DNA from: Candidatus Hodarchaeota archaeon
GTDB lineage: Archaea; Asgardarchaeota; Heimdallarchaeia; Hodarchaeales; YT1-039
Direction: 5' to 3'
DNA length: 12,256 nt
Assembly: GCA_016840025.1 (NCBI GenBank)
Contig: JAEOTF010000220.1
Span: 1 to 12,256, forward strand
Shown here: positions 1-6,627 of the stretch, in pieces
How the letters are laid out: every line of letters begins with the position of its first letter
Numbering within the stretch: the first letter of the stretch is position 1
The notes under the pieces: model-generated
What the model saw: the letters and a program-made list of their open reading frames with translations, nothing else
Told to the model about the DNA's origin: nothing
Databases searched by the model: none
Program-made: the position numbers and the translations under genes

Positions 1-1
1 A

Positions 2-1003
2 TATTTCACCACCCTGAAATATAACCAGAGTGGGTTTAAAGTGCACCACAGGGTCTTAACCCTCTCCCATAGGCATCCCTCGAAGACCCCCCTCGCCTTT
101 AAGCTGCCCTACCTTCCCACTGGGAAGATTAAGCAGGTTGAACTCTACCAAGACCATAGGTCTCAAAAGTGGTTTGTCACATTCAATTGTCGCGTCGAGG
201 TTAAAACCTACTCCGACAACGGGTTATACCAAGCAGTTGACGCGGGGGTCGAGAATATTGTCTCTGCCATTAACTCGCAGGGCAAATTTCTCCAAATCAA
301 AAACAGGCGTCCCGAAAAGTATTGGCGTCCGAAAATCGCGGAAGTTCAGGCGAAACGGGATCGATGTAAGAAATACAGTCGGAAATGGCACCGATATAAC
401 CGCAAACTGTATCGGATGATCCGGAAACTTACCCATCAACTCCGTGATTTTCAGCATTGGGTGAGTAAGAAGATAGTGACCAATACCAAGGCAAATACCC
501 TCATCTTCGGCAAACCTGCCGTCAAACAGATGGCTCAGCTCAAAAATGGGGAGAAGAAGCGTAACAGGAGGAAAAGCACGAAAACCCTCCACTATTCCCT
601 GCAAAATACAGGGACGATCGGTCGTTTCATCGAATTGGTAGCCTACAAAGCCCAGCGTGTAGGGAAAAGAGTTCTCTTAATTGATGAAGCCTATACGACC
701 CAAATCTGTCCTAATTGTGGAACCATGGAAAAACGTACCCTAGCAGAACGCAGTATTGTATGTGCGAAGTGTGGTTTTCAAGCAGATCGCGATTGTGCCT
801 CGGCTATTAATATCCTCGCCAAATTTTACCTCATCCAAGATCGGTTTGAGAACCTATTGCACGAACCCTCTGTGAACGAGGAATCCTTCTTCACTCAATG
901 GAAGGGTTTTCTACGACAGACAGCCAACGGTAAAACGAAAGTTTCCCTGTCCAACGCGAGTTGGATGCGGTTCAGCGGACTCGTAGGAAGCCCCGTCCTT
1001 TAG
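2..1003 (+). CDS. tnpB: TnpB-family RNA-guided endonuclease (IS200/IS605 OrfB), 5' end outside window
   Basis: The reading frame is open to the left edge, so the true start is missing; a GTG at 41 is only the first in-window start codon. Numbering from that GTG: RuvC-I is AVDAG with Asp67, a zinc finger has Cys223/226 (CPNCG) and Cys241/244 (CAKCG), and RuvC-III is the DRD at 249-251 followed by CASAINIL. The usual RuvC-II glutamate is absent: the segment reads IFGKPAVKQM (155-164). Instead Glu216 sits in IDEAYTTQICPNCG, as in TnpB lineages with a rearranged active site. The fold and Zn finger indicate an RNA-guided DNA nuclease that helps retain its transposon. About 70 residues follow RuvC-III, ending GLVGSPVL, as expected where the guide-RNA scaffold overlaps the gene's 3' end. 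Base composition is richer in G+C than the downstream operon, suggesting transfer. No tnpA is visible. Confidence 0.93.
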   Translation, partial: YFTTLKYNQSGFKVHHRVLTLSHRHPSKTPLAFKLPYLPTGKIKQVELYQDHRSQKWFVTFNCRVEVKTYSDNGLYQAVDAGVENIVSAINSQGKFLQIKNRRPEKYWRPKIAEVQAKRDRCKKYSRKWHRYNRKLYRMIRKLTHQLRDFQHWVSKKIVTNTKANTLIFGKPAVKQMAQLKNGEKKRNRRKSTKTLHYSLQNTGTIGRFIELVAYKAQRVGKRVLLIDEAYTTQICPNCGTMEKRTLAERSIVCAKCGFQADRDCASAINILAKFYLIQDRFENLLHEPSVNEESFFTQWKGFLRQTANGKTKVSLSNASWMRFSGLVGSPVL

Positions 1004-1017
1004 GATGGGGTAGTTCA
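900..1017 (+). ncRNA. Probable omega RNA scaffold overlapping the tnpB 3' end
   Basis: In TnpB systems the guide RNA comes from the 3' end of the tnpB transcript and the transposon right end, with the guide being the sequence just outside the element. Here the 3' coding region and the 991-1010 hairpin, which contains the tnpB stop codon (TAG at 1001-1003), would form the scaffold. The first bases after about 1017 (TTCATCTGTTTTC...) would be the guide. The 5' limit at 900 is a guess and processing sites cannot be read from sequence. The hairpin is seen; the RNA is inferred from the family. Confidence 0.4.
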
Positions 1018-1155
1018 CTTCATCTGTTTTCATAGTTTTAGTCCAAATATTCTGATTTGTCGAATCAAATTCACAACGAGAGATGCATAACCTACCTCCT
1101 ACGCATCTAGAAGGATATAAATCTAATATATCACTTCTTAGGTTGTACTAGGTCC

Positions 1156-1163
1156 TTTTTTTT
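1156..1163 (+). terminator. T8 tract, likely archaeal terminator for the tnpB side
   Basis: Eight consecutive T on the plus strand lie between tnpB and the convergent aspartate kinase gene, overlapping the first two bases of that gene's stop codon complement. Oligo-T alone can end archaeal transcripts. No stable hairpin immediately precedes it. An inverted repeat, AGATGC (1081-1086) with GCATCT (1103-1108), lies some 50 bases upstream. Confidence 0.35.
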
Positions 1164-2550
1164 ACATTTCTTTGCATTTAACTTCGTTAAAGAAATTATT
1201 ATGTATCGCATGTATAGCTATTTCTAAATCTCTCTCATTAACAATGAAATAATAGGCTACATCTGATGCACCTGCAGAGATCATCTCCACATTCACATCC
1301 TGTTCTGCTACAGCTGTAAATATCCTAGCAGCTAATCCTTTAGTTTTAAGAAGTCCCTCTCCAACAACTCCTACGAGTGCTCTGTCTTTTTCTATATCTA
1401 TATTCTCTATTATCCCACCACTACATTTTTGAAGTACTTCATAGCTTTTTTTAGCATCTTTAATGTCTATAAGAAGATTAATACAGGTTTGTGCTGTTAT
1501 AGCAGAGTAAATGTTTATACCAACCTCACTTAGCTTTTTTCCAATATCTCCAATTATGCCTAGCTTATACCCGACACCTGGCCCCCGTATTTTGAGTACG
1601 GATATATTCTTATTGTATGTTACTCCTTTTATCACATTATTCTTCGTATAACCATTTGGCAGAATTAATGTGGCCTTATTGGTCGGTTCATATATGTTTC
1701 TTATTCGTATCTCAACTCCATCGTCCACCAGCGGCTCTAAAGTTCTAGGATGAAGTATTTGTGCTCCAAAATACGATAGTTCAGCAGCTTCGTAATAGGA
1801 TAATACATCTATCATTTGGACATTTTCTATCAACTTTGGATCTGCACTCATGAAACCTTCGACATCCTTCCAAATTTCAAGAGATTTGGCACCAATTCCA
1901 TGAGCAACTACAGCTGCACTATAGTCTGACCCATTCCTTCCAAAAGTAGTTATTTTTCCGCTTACAGTACAACCAAAATATCCTGTTACAATAGGAACAC
2001 ATCCTTTGTTTAAAATAGGGTTAAGAGCCCTTTGGAGATTTGTTCTCACAGCAGGTAAAATCGCTGTGGCATTTTCAAATGAAGTATCGGTAATTATACC
2101 TATTTTATCAGATTCCATAGCTATAGAGTCTATTCCGTGGCTTTCCAGTATACTAGCCAGGGTAATAGAGGACAATCTCTCACCATAGCTGAGAATTAAT
2201 GCTTTAATAGAATTGTTAATCTCTTTAATAGCAGCAACCCTGAATAGAACCCTTTCTACTGCCTTAATCTTATTTCCTAATTCCCTCAAGGTCCTTTGCT
2301 TTATAATTTCGCTATTTATACACTCTGTAACTATCTTATGGTGTTTTTTCTCGATTTTTTCTATGATACTGGTTATATTATTGAAGTTCTTCATAGAAAA
2401 CACTAGGCAGTCAATTAACAAGTCTGTTATACCATAAATTGCAGAAACTACTAATATAAATGGCTTATTCTCAGAACGAACAATTTTTACTACTCTAAAA
2501 AAGTCTTCCGAGTCTTTTAAACAGCTTCCGCCAAACTTCAAAACCTTCAT
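1162..2550 (-). CDS. lysC: Aspartate kinase with C-terminal ACT domain pair
   Basis: Phosphorylates aspartate with ATP to give 4-aspartyl phosphate, the first step of the aspartate family. At 462 residues it has the usual monofunctional length. Motifs: the nucleotide-binding KFGGSC (5-10, usually KFGGTS), VVSAIYGITDLL (34-45), GERLSS (123-128), TFGRNGSDYSA (202-212) and WKDVEGFMSADP (227-238). Two ACT domains follow at about 316-378 and 391-455, so feedback control by an amino acid is likely; which one cannot be told. Upstream of the ATG is AGGGAG, a good ribosome binding site. It is the last gene of the operon, 32 bases behind aspartate-semialdehyde dehydrogenase, which uses its product. No homoserine dehydrogenase domain or gene is present here, consistent with a direct route from semialdehyde to homocysteine. 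Confidence 0.96.
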   Translation of the reverse strand: MKVLKFGGSCLKDSEDFFRVVKIVRSENKPFILVVSAIYGITDLLIDCLVFSMKNFNNITSIIEKIEKKHHKIVTECINSEIIKQRTLRELGNKIKAVERVLFRVAAIKEINNSIKALILSYGERLSSITLASILESHGIDSIAMESDKIGIITDTSFENATAILPAVRTNLQRALNPILNKGCVPIVTGYFGCTVSGKITTFGRNGSDYSAAVVAHGIGAKSLEIWKDVEGFMSADPKLIENVQMIDVLSYYEAAELSYFGAQILHPRTLEPLVDDGVEIRIRNIYEPTNKATLILPNGYTKNNVIKGVTYNKNISVLKIRGPGVGYKLGIIGDIGKKLSEVGINIYSAITAQTCINLLIDIKDAKKSYEVLQKCSGGIIENIDIEKDRALVGVVGEGLLKTKGLAARIFTAVAEQDVNVEMISAGASDVAYYFIVNERDLEIAIHAIHNNFFNEVKCKEM

Positions 2551-2582
2551 TGTTCTTTCTCCCTAATTAGAGTAATTCTTAT

Positions 2583-3647
2583 CTAGTTTAGAAAATTCTT
2601 AGCATATGCAAACTCAGCATTAAGTACAGATGCTCCTGCTGCTCCTCTAATGGTATTATGAACCAAGAGGAAGAAATTCAAACAATTTTCTTTTTTTCTT
2701 ACCCTTCCTATTGTAACAACCATGCCTTGTTCTTCTTCATTATTTAAGATATTTAAATCTCTAGCTGGTTGGGGTCTATTTTGGTCTGTAACTATAATTA
2801 TTGGATTTTTAGGGGCAGTAGGCAATTCTAAAGCTTGAGGTTCATTTGTAAAGTTTTTAAAATCATTTAGAACTTCTTTGACATCTATTTCTTCTTCTAA
2901 CTCAATCACGATGCTTTCCAAATGCCCATTCTTTACTGGTACCCGTGCGCAACTTGCATTAACATTAAATTCGGCAGCTTCTATTTTGTCACCCTTGCGT
3001 TCACCTAATATTTTCTTTGTTTCTCTTTCTATTTTTTCTTCCTCGTCCTTGATATAGGGTATTATATTGTTCAATATATCCATAGAAACAACTCCCTGTT
3101 TCCCTGCTCCCGATAAAGCTTGATATGTGGTAATTATTACATTTTTAATCCTATACTTCATTAACGGTTTCAGCCCAATAACAAGGCCTGAAGTCGAACA
3201 GTTCGAGTTAGTCACAATGAAGCCTTTATGATTGAAATTTTGGAATTTTACCATGTTTAAATGGTCAGGATTCACTTCAGGGATGAGAATGGGTACATTA
3301 TACTTCATTCTATGGGCATTTGCATTAGAAAAAACAGATATGTTCTCCTTAGCTAAAGATATCTCTATTTCATTTGAAATATGACTAGGTAATGCACTGA
3401 AGACTATTTCGACATCTTTTTTTTGAATTGTCTCTAAACTAGTCGCTGTAACCGTTGTATCGGCAATATAATTTGGAACTTTCGTTTTTAAGAACCAATC
3501 AGTGACCTTGCAATACTTCTTACCCTCCGATTTTTTCGAGGCGGTTAATGCTACAACCTCAAAATAAGGATGATTCTCAAGAAGCCTTACGAATTGTTGG
3601 CCTACTAGTCCTGTAGCTCCCATAACACATGCTTTCAATCTTTTCAA
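2583..3647 (-). CDS. asd: Aspartate-semialdehyde dehydrogenase (archaeal/fungal type)
   Basis: Reduces 4-aspartyl phosphate to aspartate semialdehyde with NADPH. The N-terminus has the dinucleotide motif GATGLVGQ (10-17). The catalytic cysteine is Cys150 in TNSNCSTSG, YQALSGAG lies at 175-182, and the probable active-site His242 is in RVPVKNGH. The 354-residue length and these motifs fit the archaeal branch. The start appears to be TTG at 3647, with AAGGA 9 bases upstream; the first in-frame ATG would cut into the Rossmann motif, and a stop lies only five codons upstream of the TTG. Only 12 bases separate it from the UPF0280 gene and 32 from aspartate kinase, so co-transcription is near certain. 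Its product is the proposed substrate of the DUF39 protein at the head of the operon. Confidence 0.95.
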   Translation of the reverse strand: MKRLKACVMGATGLVGQQFVRLLENHPYFEVVALTASKKSEGKKYCKVTDWFLKTKVPNYIADTTVTATSLETIQKKDVEIVFSALPSHISNEIEISLAKENISVFSNANAHRMKYNVPILIPEVNPDHLNMVKFQNFNHKGFIVTNSNCSTSGLVIGLKPLMKYRIKNVIITTYQALSGAGKQGVVSMDILNNIIPYIKDEEEKIERETKKILGERKGDKIEAAEFNVNASCARVPVKNGHLESIVIELEEEIDVKEVLNDFKNFTNEPQALELPTAPKNPIIIVTDQNRPQPARDLNILNNEEEQGMVVTIGRVRKKENCLNFFLLVHNTIRGAAGASVLNAEFAYAKNFLN

Positions 3648-3659
3648 AACATCAAGTCC

Positions 3660-4388
3660 TTAACCTTTGCTGATTAAATCATAATCCACATTAGCTTTAA
3701 CTAGCTGAGGGAGTTTACCACACATACCAATCTTGTCTTCTATAATAGCTATCATACCCTCTATACCATCCACCATGAGCTTTTTCATGGATTTTTTTAT
3801 TGAATTGTCGTTTTTCTGTGTAATATTATTTCCAAGGGCAGTTGCTGCTGCATCAGCAAGTATAACATCGTTTGATAAAACTGTGGCAGCATCCGCTTTT
3901 CCAAAGCTCAATGAAGGACCAACTGTAGCAGAAGATGTACACAATCCAAATATTTCATCTCTAGGTAAGACTTTCATCCCTAACTCCTTAATTTTAGTCC
4001 TCCCAGCATATATTCCTACCACTAATGGTTTATCAATGAATATAGCAATATCACCTCCATTGTCAAAGACTGCATAATTCGCCCCAGCTTCAATCATTGC
4101 TTCGACTGCACTTGAAGCGATAGCTCCTGCAATTGAAGCCATTGGACCAACTTTTACTATCTGACTTGCTTCAACCATCCGTTTTACAATTTCTGGGGCA
4201 TTAAAGGCTACATCATAAGGTTTTAAGGACGTAAGAAAAAGAGGATCAGTTGCTATATATTCCTCTATTTCTTGCCTTCTCTGTCTAACTACTCTATCAG
4301 CGATCGAAATAAATTCTTTTTCGGATATAATTGTTGCTATAGTCTCTTTAATTCTAAGATGATGCCTTTTCATACGCCTCTCGACCAT
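3660..4388 (-). CDS. UPF0280 (COG2122) protein, ApbE-like, homocysteine-synthesis associated
   Basis: The 242-residue product has the hallmarks of the UPF0280 family, distant relatives of ApbE flavin transferases: GPMASIAGAIA (81-91), VFDNGGDIAI (107-116), GLCTSSATVGPS (148-159), SFGKADAATV (161-170) and DAAATALGN (179-187). No signal peptide is seen, so it is probably cytosolic. From general knowledge, members occur beside DUF39 homocysteine proteins in anaerobes and have been linked genetically to sulfide assimilation; the chemistry is unsettled. The gene overlaps the upstream DUF39-ferredoxin gene: by 35 bases with the ATG at 4388, or 20 bases with the ATG at 4373 (MKRHHLRIKET), which has GAGAGG just ahead. 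Either start implies translational coupling. Family assignment is confident; function is inferred from family and position. Confidence 0.9.
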   Translation of the reverse strand: MVERRMKRHHLRIKETIATIISEKEFISIADRVVRQRRQEIEEYIATDPLFLTSLKPYDVAFNAPEIVKRMVEASQIVKVGPMASIAGAIASSAVEAMIEAGANYAVFDNGGDIAIFIDKPLVVGIYAGRTKIKELGMKVLPRDEIFGLCTSSATVGPSLSFGKADAATVLSNDVILADAAATALGNNITQKNDNSIKKSMKKLMVDGIEGMIAIIEDKIGMCGKLPQLVKANVDYDLISKG

Positions 4389-5748
4389 GATCTCTAAGTT
4401 TTATTGCTTTAAATGGGCAGATGTCTTGACATCGACCACACTTGACACACTTGCTAAGATCCATGAAGATGTTCCAATCATCATCACGAGAATACACTCC
4501 TGAAGGACAATAGGATAAACAGAGACCACAGTTCACGCATTGTTCCTCATTAATGTATATGTCCGATTTTCCAGGAAATGTCGATTTTATTCTGCTTGAA
4601 AATGAATACTGAACGAGCTTTTTACATACTAAAGGGTTAAATCCCTCATTAGTTGGTAATAATTCGACAGGTTGTGTTAGATAGAAGTTACCTAGCTTAA
4701 TTTGGTCCTTTAAAATCTCTGCGATTTTTCTTGCGGTAGAAAAACTAGAAATTGGAGATGTTCTAACTTCTTGACCATTAATTTCAATTTTTCCTGATTT
4801 AAGTTCTTCGTAGCTCACTTTCCTTAATATAGGCCTTTTTCGAGAAGGTATGCCATAATCAAGAACATTAGTAATTATGTCTCTATCACTTATTCCTGTG
4901 CTCTTTGCCATTTCAGTATTAAGAATAGGTATTGGAACACCTATGCCTACATAGAGCGAACACCCATATTTCTCAAAAGTGCTGGCTTTAACAAAATATG
5001 GATCCATGTCTTTTAGATTTCCTTTAACCATGAGGGTTCCAAAGCCTGTTTGTGGACTATGTTGCGTTCCACTACCAATTATGTATCCTTGTGCTCCACC
5101 TAGGACAATCTTCGTTCCAATACCAATTGTCCGGTAATTTGGATCATTCATTATAGGTGAAAGTTCTCCTGCGCCCGAGAATGTAGCATTATCAAAATTA
5201 GCCAATAACTTCCCCAAGTAAGTATACAAATCCTTATTTGTTGAGTTAGTAGCTACAACATATCTTTGATACCCATTGCGAGGATTACACATAGTCGCTT
5301 GATTTAACTCATCTAATGATACTTCTGTTAGTAATTCTTTTCTTGGATAGCAATCTGTTCCATAAGATTCAGCTTTAAGATAAATGTGCTTCTTACGTAA
5401 AAGATCTTCAATTACATGTGCCCCACCATACTCTATTCCACGCGATACTGAAGGTTGTGTGGCCCCAATGTAGGCATCTACCGCTGCAACACCTGTATAT
5501 GCTTCAACATCATTTAACCATACTTTTGTCATTTTTAGTGGTGGTTCCGAATGACCAAAGTTCAACCACACACCCGAGGAACACATTGCTCCAAATGTGC
5601 CTGTGGTTACTACATCCACTTCTTCAGCTGCTTCATCTGGTCCAAGTTCTGCAACGATTTGTGTCATTTCAGCTGCAGTGACTACTTTTACACTATTGTC
5701 ATCTATCCTATTATTAATTTCAGTAACACTTTTCGTAACGTTTTTCAT
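4354..5748 (-). CDS. Homocysteine biosynthesis protein, DUF39 (COG1900) fused to 2x[4Fe-4S] ferredoxin
   Basis: Proposed to make homocysteine from aspartate semialdehyde and a sulfide source, bypassing homoserine. The DUF39 domain spans about 20-375, with GTFGAMCSSG (50-59), FSGAGELSPIM (190-200), GIGTKIVLGGAQG (209-221) and GYIIGSGTQHSPQTGFG (221-237). Candidate sulfur-handling cysteines are Cys56 and Cys133 (YGTDCYPRKE); as I recall, equivalent cysteines matter in the methanogen protein. A ferredoxin domain (400-450) has two complete cluster motifs: Cys404/407/410/414 and Cys434/437/440/444. In methanogens as I know them, DUF39 is fused to a CBS pair while ferredoxin sits on a separate NIL-domain protein; here ferredoxin is fused, and CBS and NIL domains are absent. 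ATG at 5748 is preceded by AGGGG at suitable spacing. First gene of the operon. Confidence 0.93.
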   Translation of the reverse strand: MKNVTKSVTEINNRIDDNSVKVVTAAEMTQIVAELGPDEAAEEVDVVTTGTFGAMCSSGVWLNFGHSEPPLKMTKVWLNDVEAYTGVAAVDAYIGATQPSVSRGIEYGGAHVIEDLLRKKHIYLKAESYGTDCYPRKELLTEVSLDELNQATMCNPRNGYQRYVVATNSTNKDLYTYLGKLLANFDNATFSGAGELSPIMNDPNYRTIGIGTKIVLGGAQGYIIGSGTQHSPQTGFGTLMVKGNLKDMDPYFVKASTFEKYGCSLYVGIGVPIPILNTEMAKSTGISDRDIITNVLDYGIPSRKRPILRKVSYEELKSGKIEINGQEVRTSPISSFSTARKIAEILKDQIKLGNFYLTQPVELLPTNEGFNPLVCKKLVQYSFSSRIKSTFPGKSDIYINEEQCVNCGLCLSYCPSGVYSRDDDWNIFMDLSKCVKCGRCQDICPFKAIKLRDHGREAYEKASS

Positions 5749-5965
5749 GATTGTTCCCCTGCTTTTTACAGGAAATGTTGCTTAACGATTGTTTTTGTGC
5801 ACCAAAAATCTGTATAGCGATATTAGTGCTGAAACGAAAGGTAAATAAACGCTTTTAGACACAATTAATAAATTAGATGATTTTTTGCAGAAATAATATT
5901 ATTTACAGTAATAATTATATATAAATAAAATATTGAAAATATTACAAAAATAAGAGATTGTTATT
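5749..5965. promoter_or_regulatory. Divergent promoter region with AT palindromes
   Basis: This 217-base gap separates the homocysteine operon (minus) from the HTH-CBS gene (plus). For the plus gene, TTATATATAAA at 5915-5925 is a good archaeal TATA box, placing the transcript start near 5946. A perfect 14-base palindrome, AAATAATATTATTT (5891-5904), lies just upstream of it. An inverted repeat, AATATT-GAA-AATATT (5929-5943), lies between the box and the predicted start. Both are operator candidates, though such palindromes arise easily in AT-rich DNA. For the minus operon I see no clear TATA box; a T/A-rich stretch near 5842-5880 is the likeliest place. No riboswitch was recognised. Confidence 0.5.
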
Positions 5966-6523
5966 ATGCCCATTCCAAGAATCACCAGCAATCTATTAAA
6001 GCAATTACGCAAAAATAGCGGAATAACGCAGGCGAGTTTAGCTGAAAAGGCTGGAATAACACAGGGCTATATTGCACAGATCGAGAAAGGTAATGCTGAT
6101 CCTAAATTGTCGGTAATAAATAAAATTCTTGATGTCCTAGGAGAGAGGGAACAAGCAGTTTCAGCAAAAGATATTATGACTACTAACATACTTTGCGGGA
6201 CACCTAATCAAATTACTGAAGAACTTACTCATAAGATGTTAGAAGCGGGCTATAGCCAAGTTCCTATTATTAATAGCCAAGGTTATTGTGTTGGCACACT
6301 TATTGAGGATGATTTACTAAGAAAAATTATGAAAAAAGGACCTACCCTTAGATGGGCTTCGGTAAAGGAAATTATGGCTCCCCCTCTACCTACATTCCAT
6401 GAAACCACCCCCAGAGATATTATTGAGCAGGTACTGGAACGAATCCCTGCTGTCCTAGTTCTTAACGATAAGGGGAAGGTTGTTGGAATAATCACTCGAT
6501 CGAATATTTTGGATCAATTTTGA
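5966..6523 (+). CDS. HTH (XRE-type) transcriptional regulator with CBS domain pair (COG3620-like)
   Basis: The 185-residue product has an N-terminal Cro/XRE helix-turn-helix (about 7-60): ITQASLAEKAGITQGYIAQIEKG (20-42) is split by the recognition helix starting near 32. A CBS pair follows, CBS1 at about 66-122 (VSAKDIMTTN to IEDDLLRKIM) and CBS2 at about 131-185 (ASVKEIMAPP to VGIITRSNILDQF). CBS pairs bind adenosyl ligands such as AMP, ATP or S-adenosylmethionine. The gene is transcribed away from the homocysteine operon over a shared intergenic region, the classic position of a local regulator. I infer that it controls that operon in response to an adenosyl metabolite, possibly SAM; the ligand is not readable from the sequence. 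ATG at 5966 has a weak AAGAGA-type ribosome site. Confidence 0.92.
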   Translation: MPIPRITSNLLKQLRKNSGITQASLAEKAGITQGYIAQIEKGNADPKLSVINKILDVLGEREQAVSAKDIMTTNILCGTPNQITEELTHKMLEAGYSQVPIINSQGYCVGTLIEDDLLRKIMKKGPTLRWASVKEIMAPPLPTFHETTPRDIIEQVLERIPAVLVLNDKGKVVGIITRSNILDQF

Positions 6524-6627
6524 CCCGTTTATTCAATCCAATTGGTGACACCATCTACTTTTACTGGTCTTGCGTGCAGGGCAATAGAAAACCAATGAGT
6601 GAAGCCTAACAGGTTTTTCAGTTACAA

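Larger units (their letters stand above)
1..1017 (+). mobile_element. Right part of an IS200/IS605-family (IS1341-like) element
   Basis: The element is recognised from its tnpB gene and its right end. The sequence from 991 reads CCCCGTCC-TTTA-GGATGGGG, an 8-pair stem with one G-T pair, followed by TAGTTCAC, which is typical of right ends of this family. The exact boundary cannot be fixed because the left end and target tetranucleotide lie outside the window; 1017 is an estimate from the TAGTTCAC motif. No tnpA lies in the window, so it may be a tnpB-only element mobilised in trans. It sits downstream of the aspartate kinase gene, in a convergent position, and does not interrupt any recognisable gene. 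Confidence 0.75.

Noticed and set aside
224..604. 126-codon minus-strand frame inside tnpB
   Set aside because: Opposite a TnpB frame with clear catalytic motifs; no independent signals.
1081..1108. Inverted repeat AGATGC/GCATCT as a terminator of the aspartate kinase operon
   Set aside because: The loop is 16 bases and no T run follows on the minus strand, so it is not a convincing terminator.
3733..4077. 114-codon plus-strand frame opposite the UPF0280 gene
   Set aside because: Antisense to conserved family motifs; Ser/Ile-rich composition typical of a mirror frame.
5418..5817. Plus-strand frames opposite the DUF39 gene start
   Set aside because: They lie antisense to the conserved DUF39 coding region, have low-complexity His/Leu or Ser content and no ribosome sites; shadows of the real gene.
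5749..5965. SAM riboswitch in the operon leader
   Set aside because: No known SAM-riboswitch core or multi-stem structure was visible in the leader.
6524..6627. Possible tRNA or small RNA between the convergent genes
   Set aside because: Only a short CCAATTGG palindrome was found; no cloverleaf or stable hairpin.
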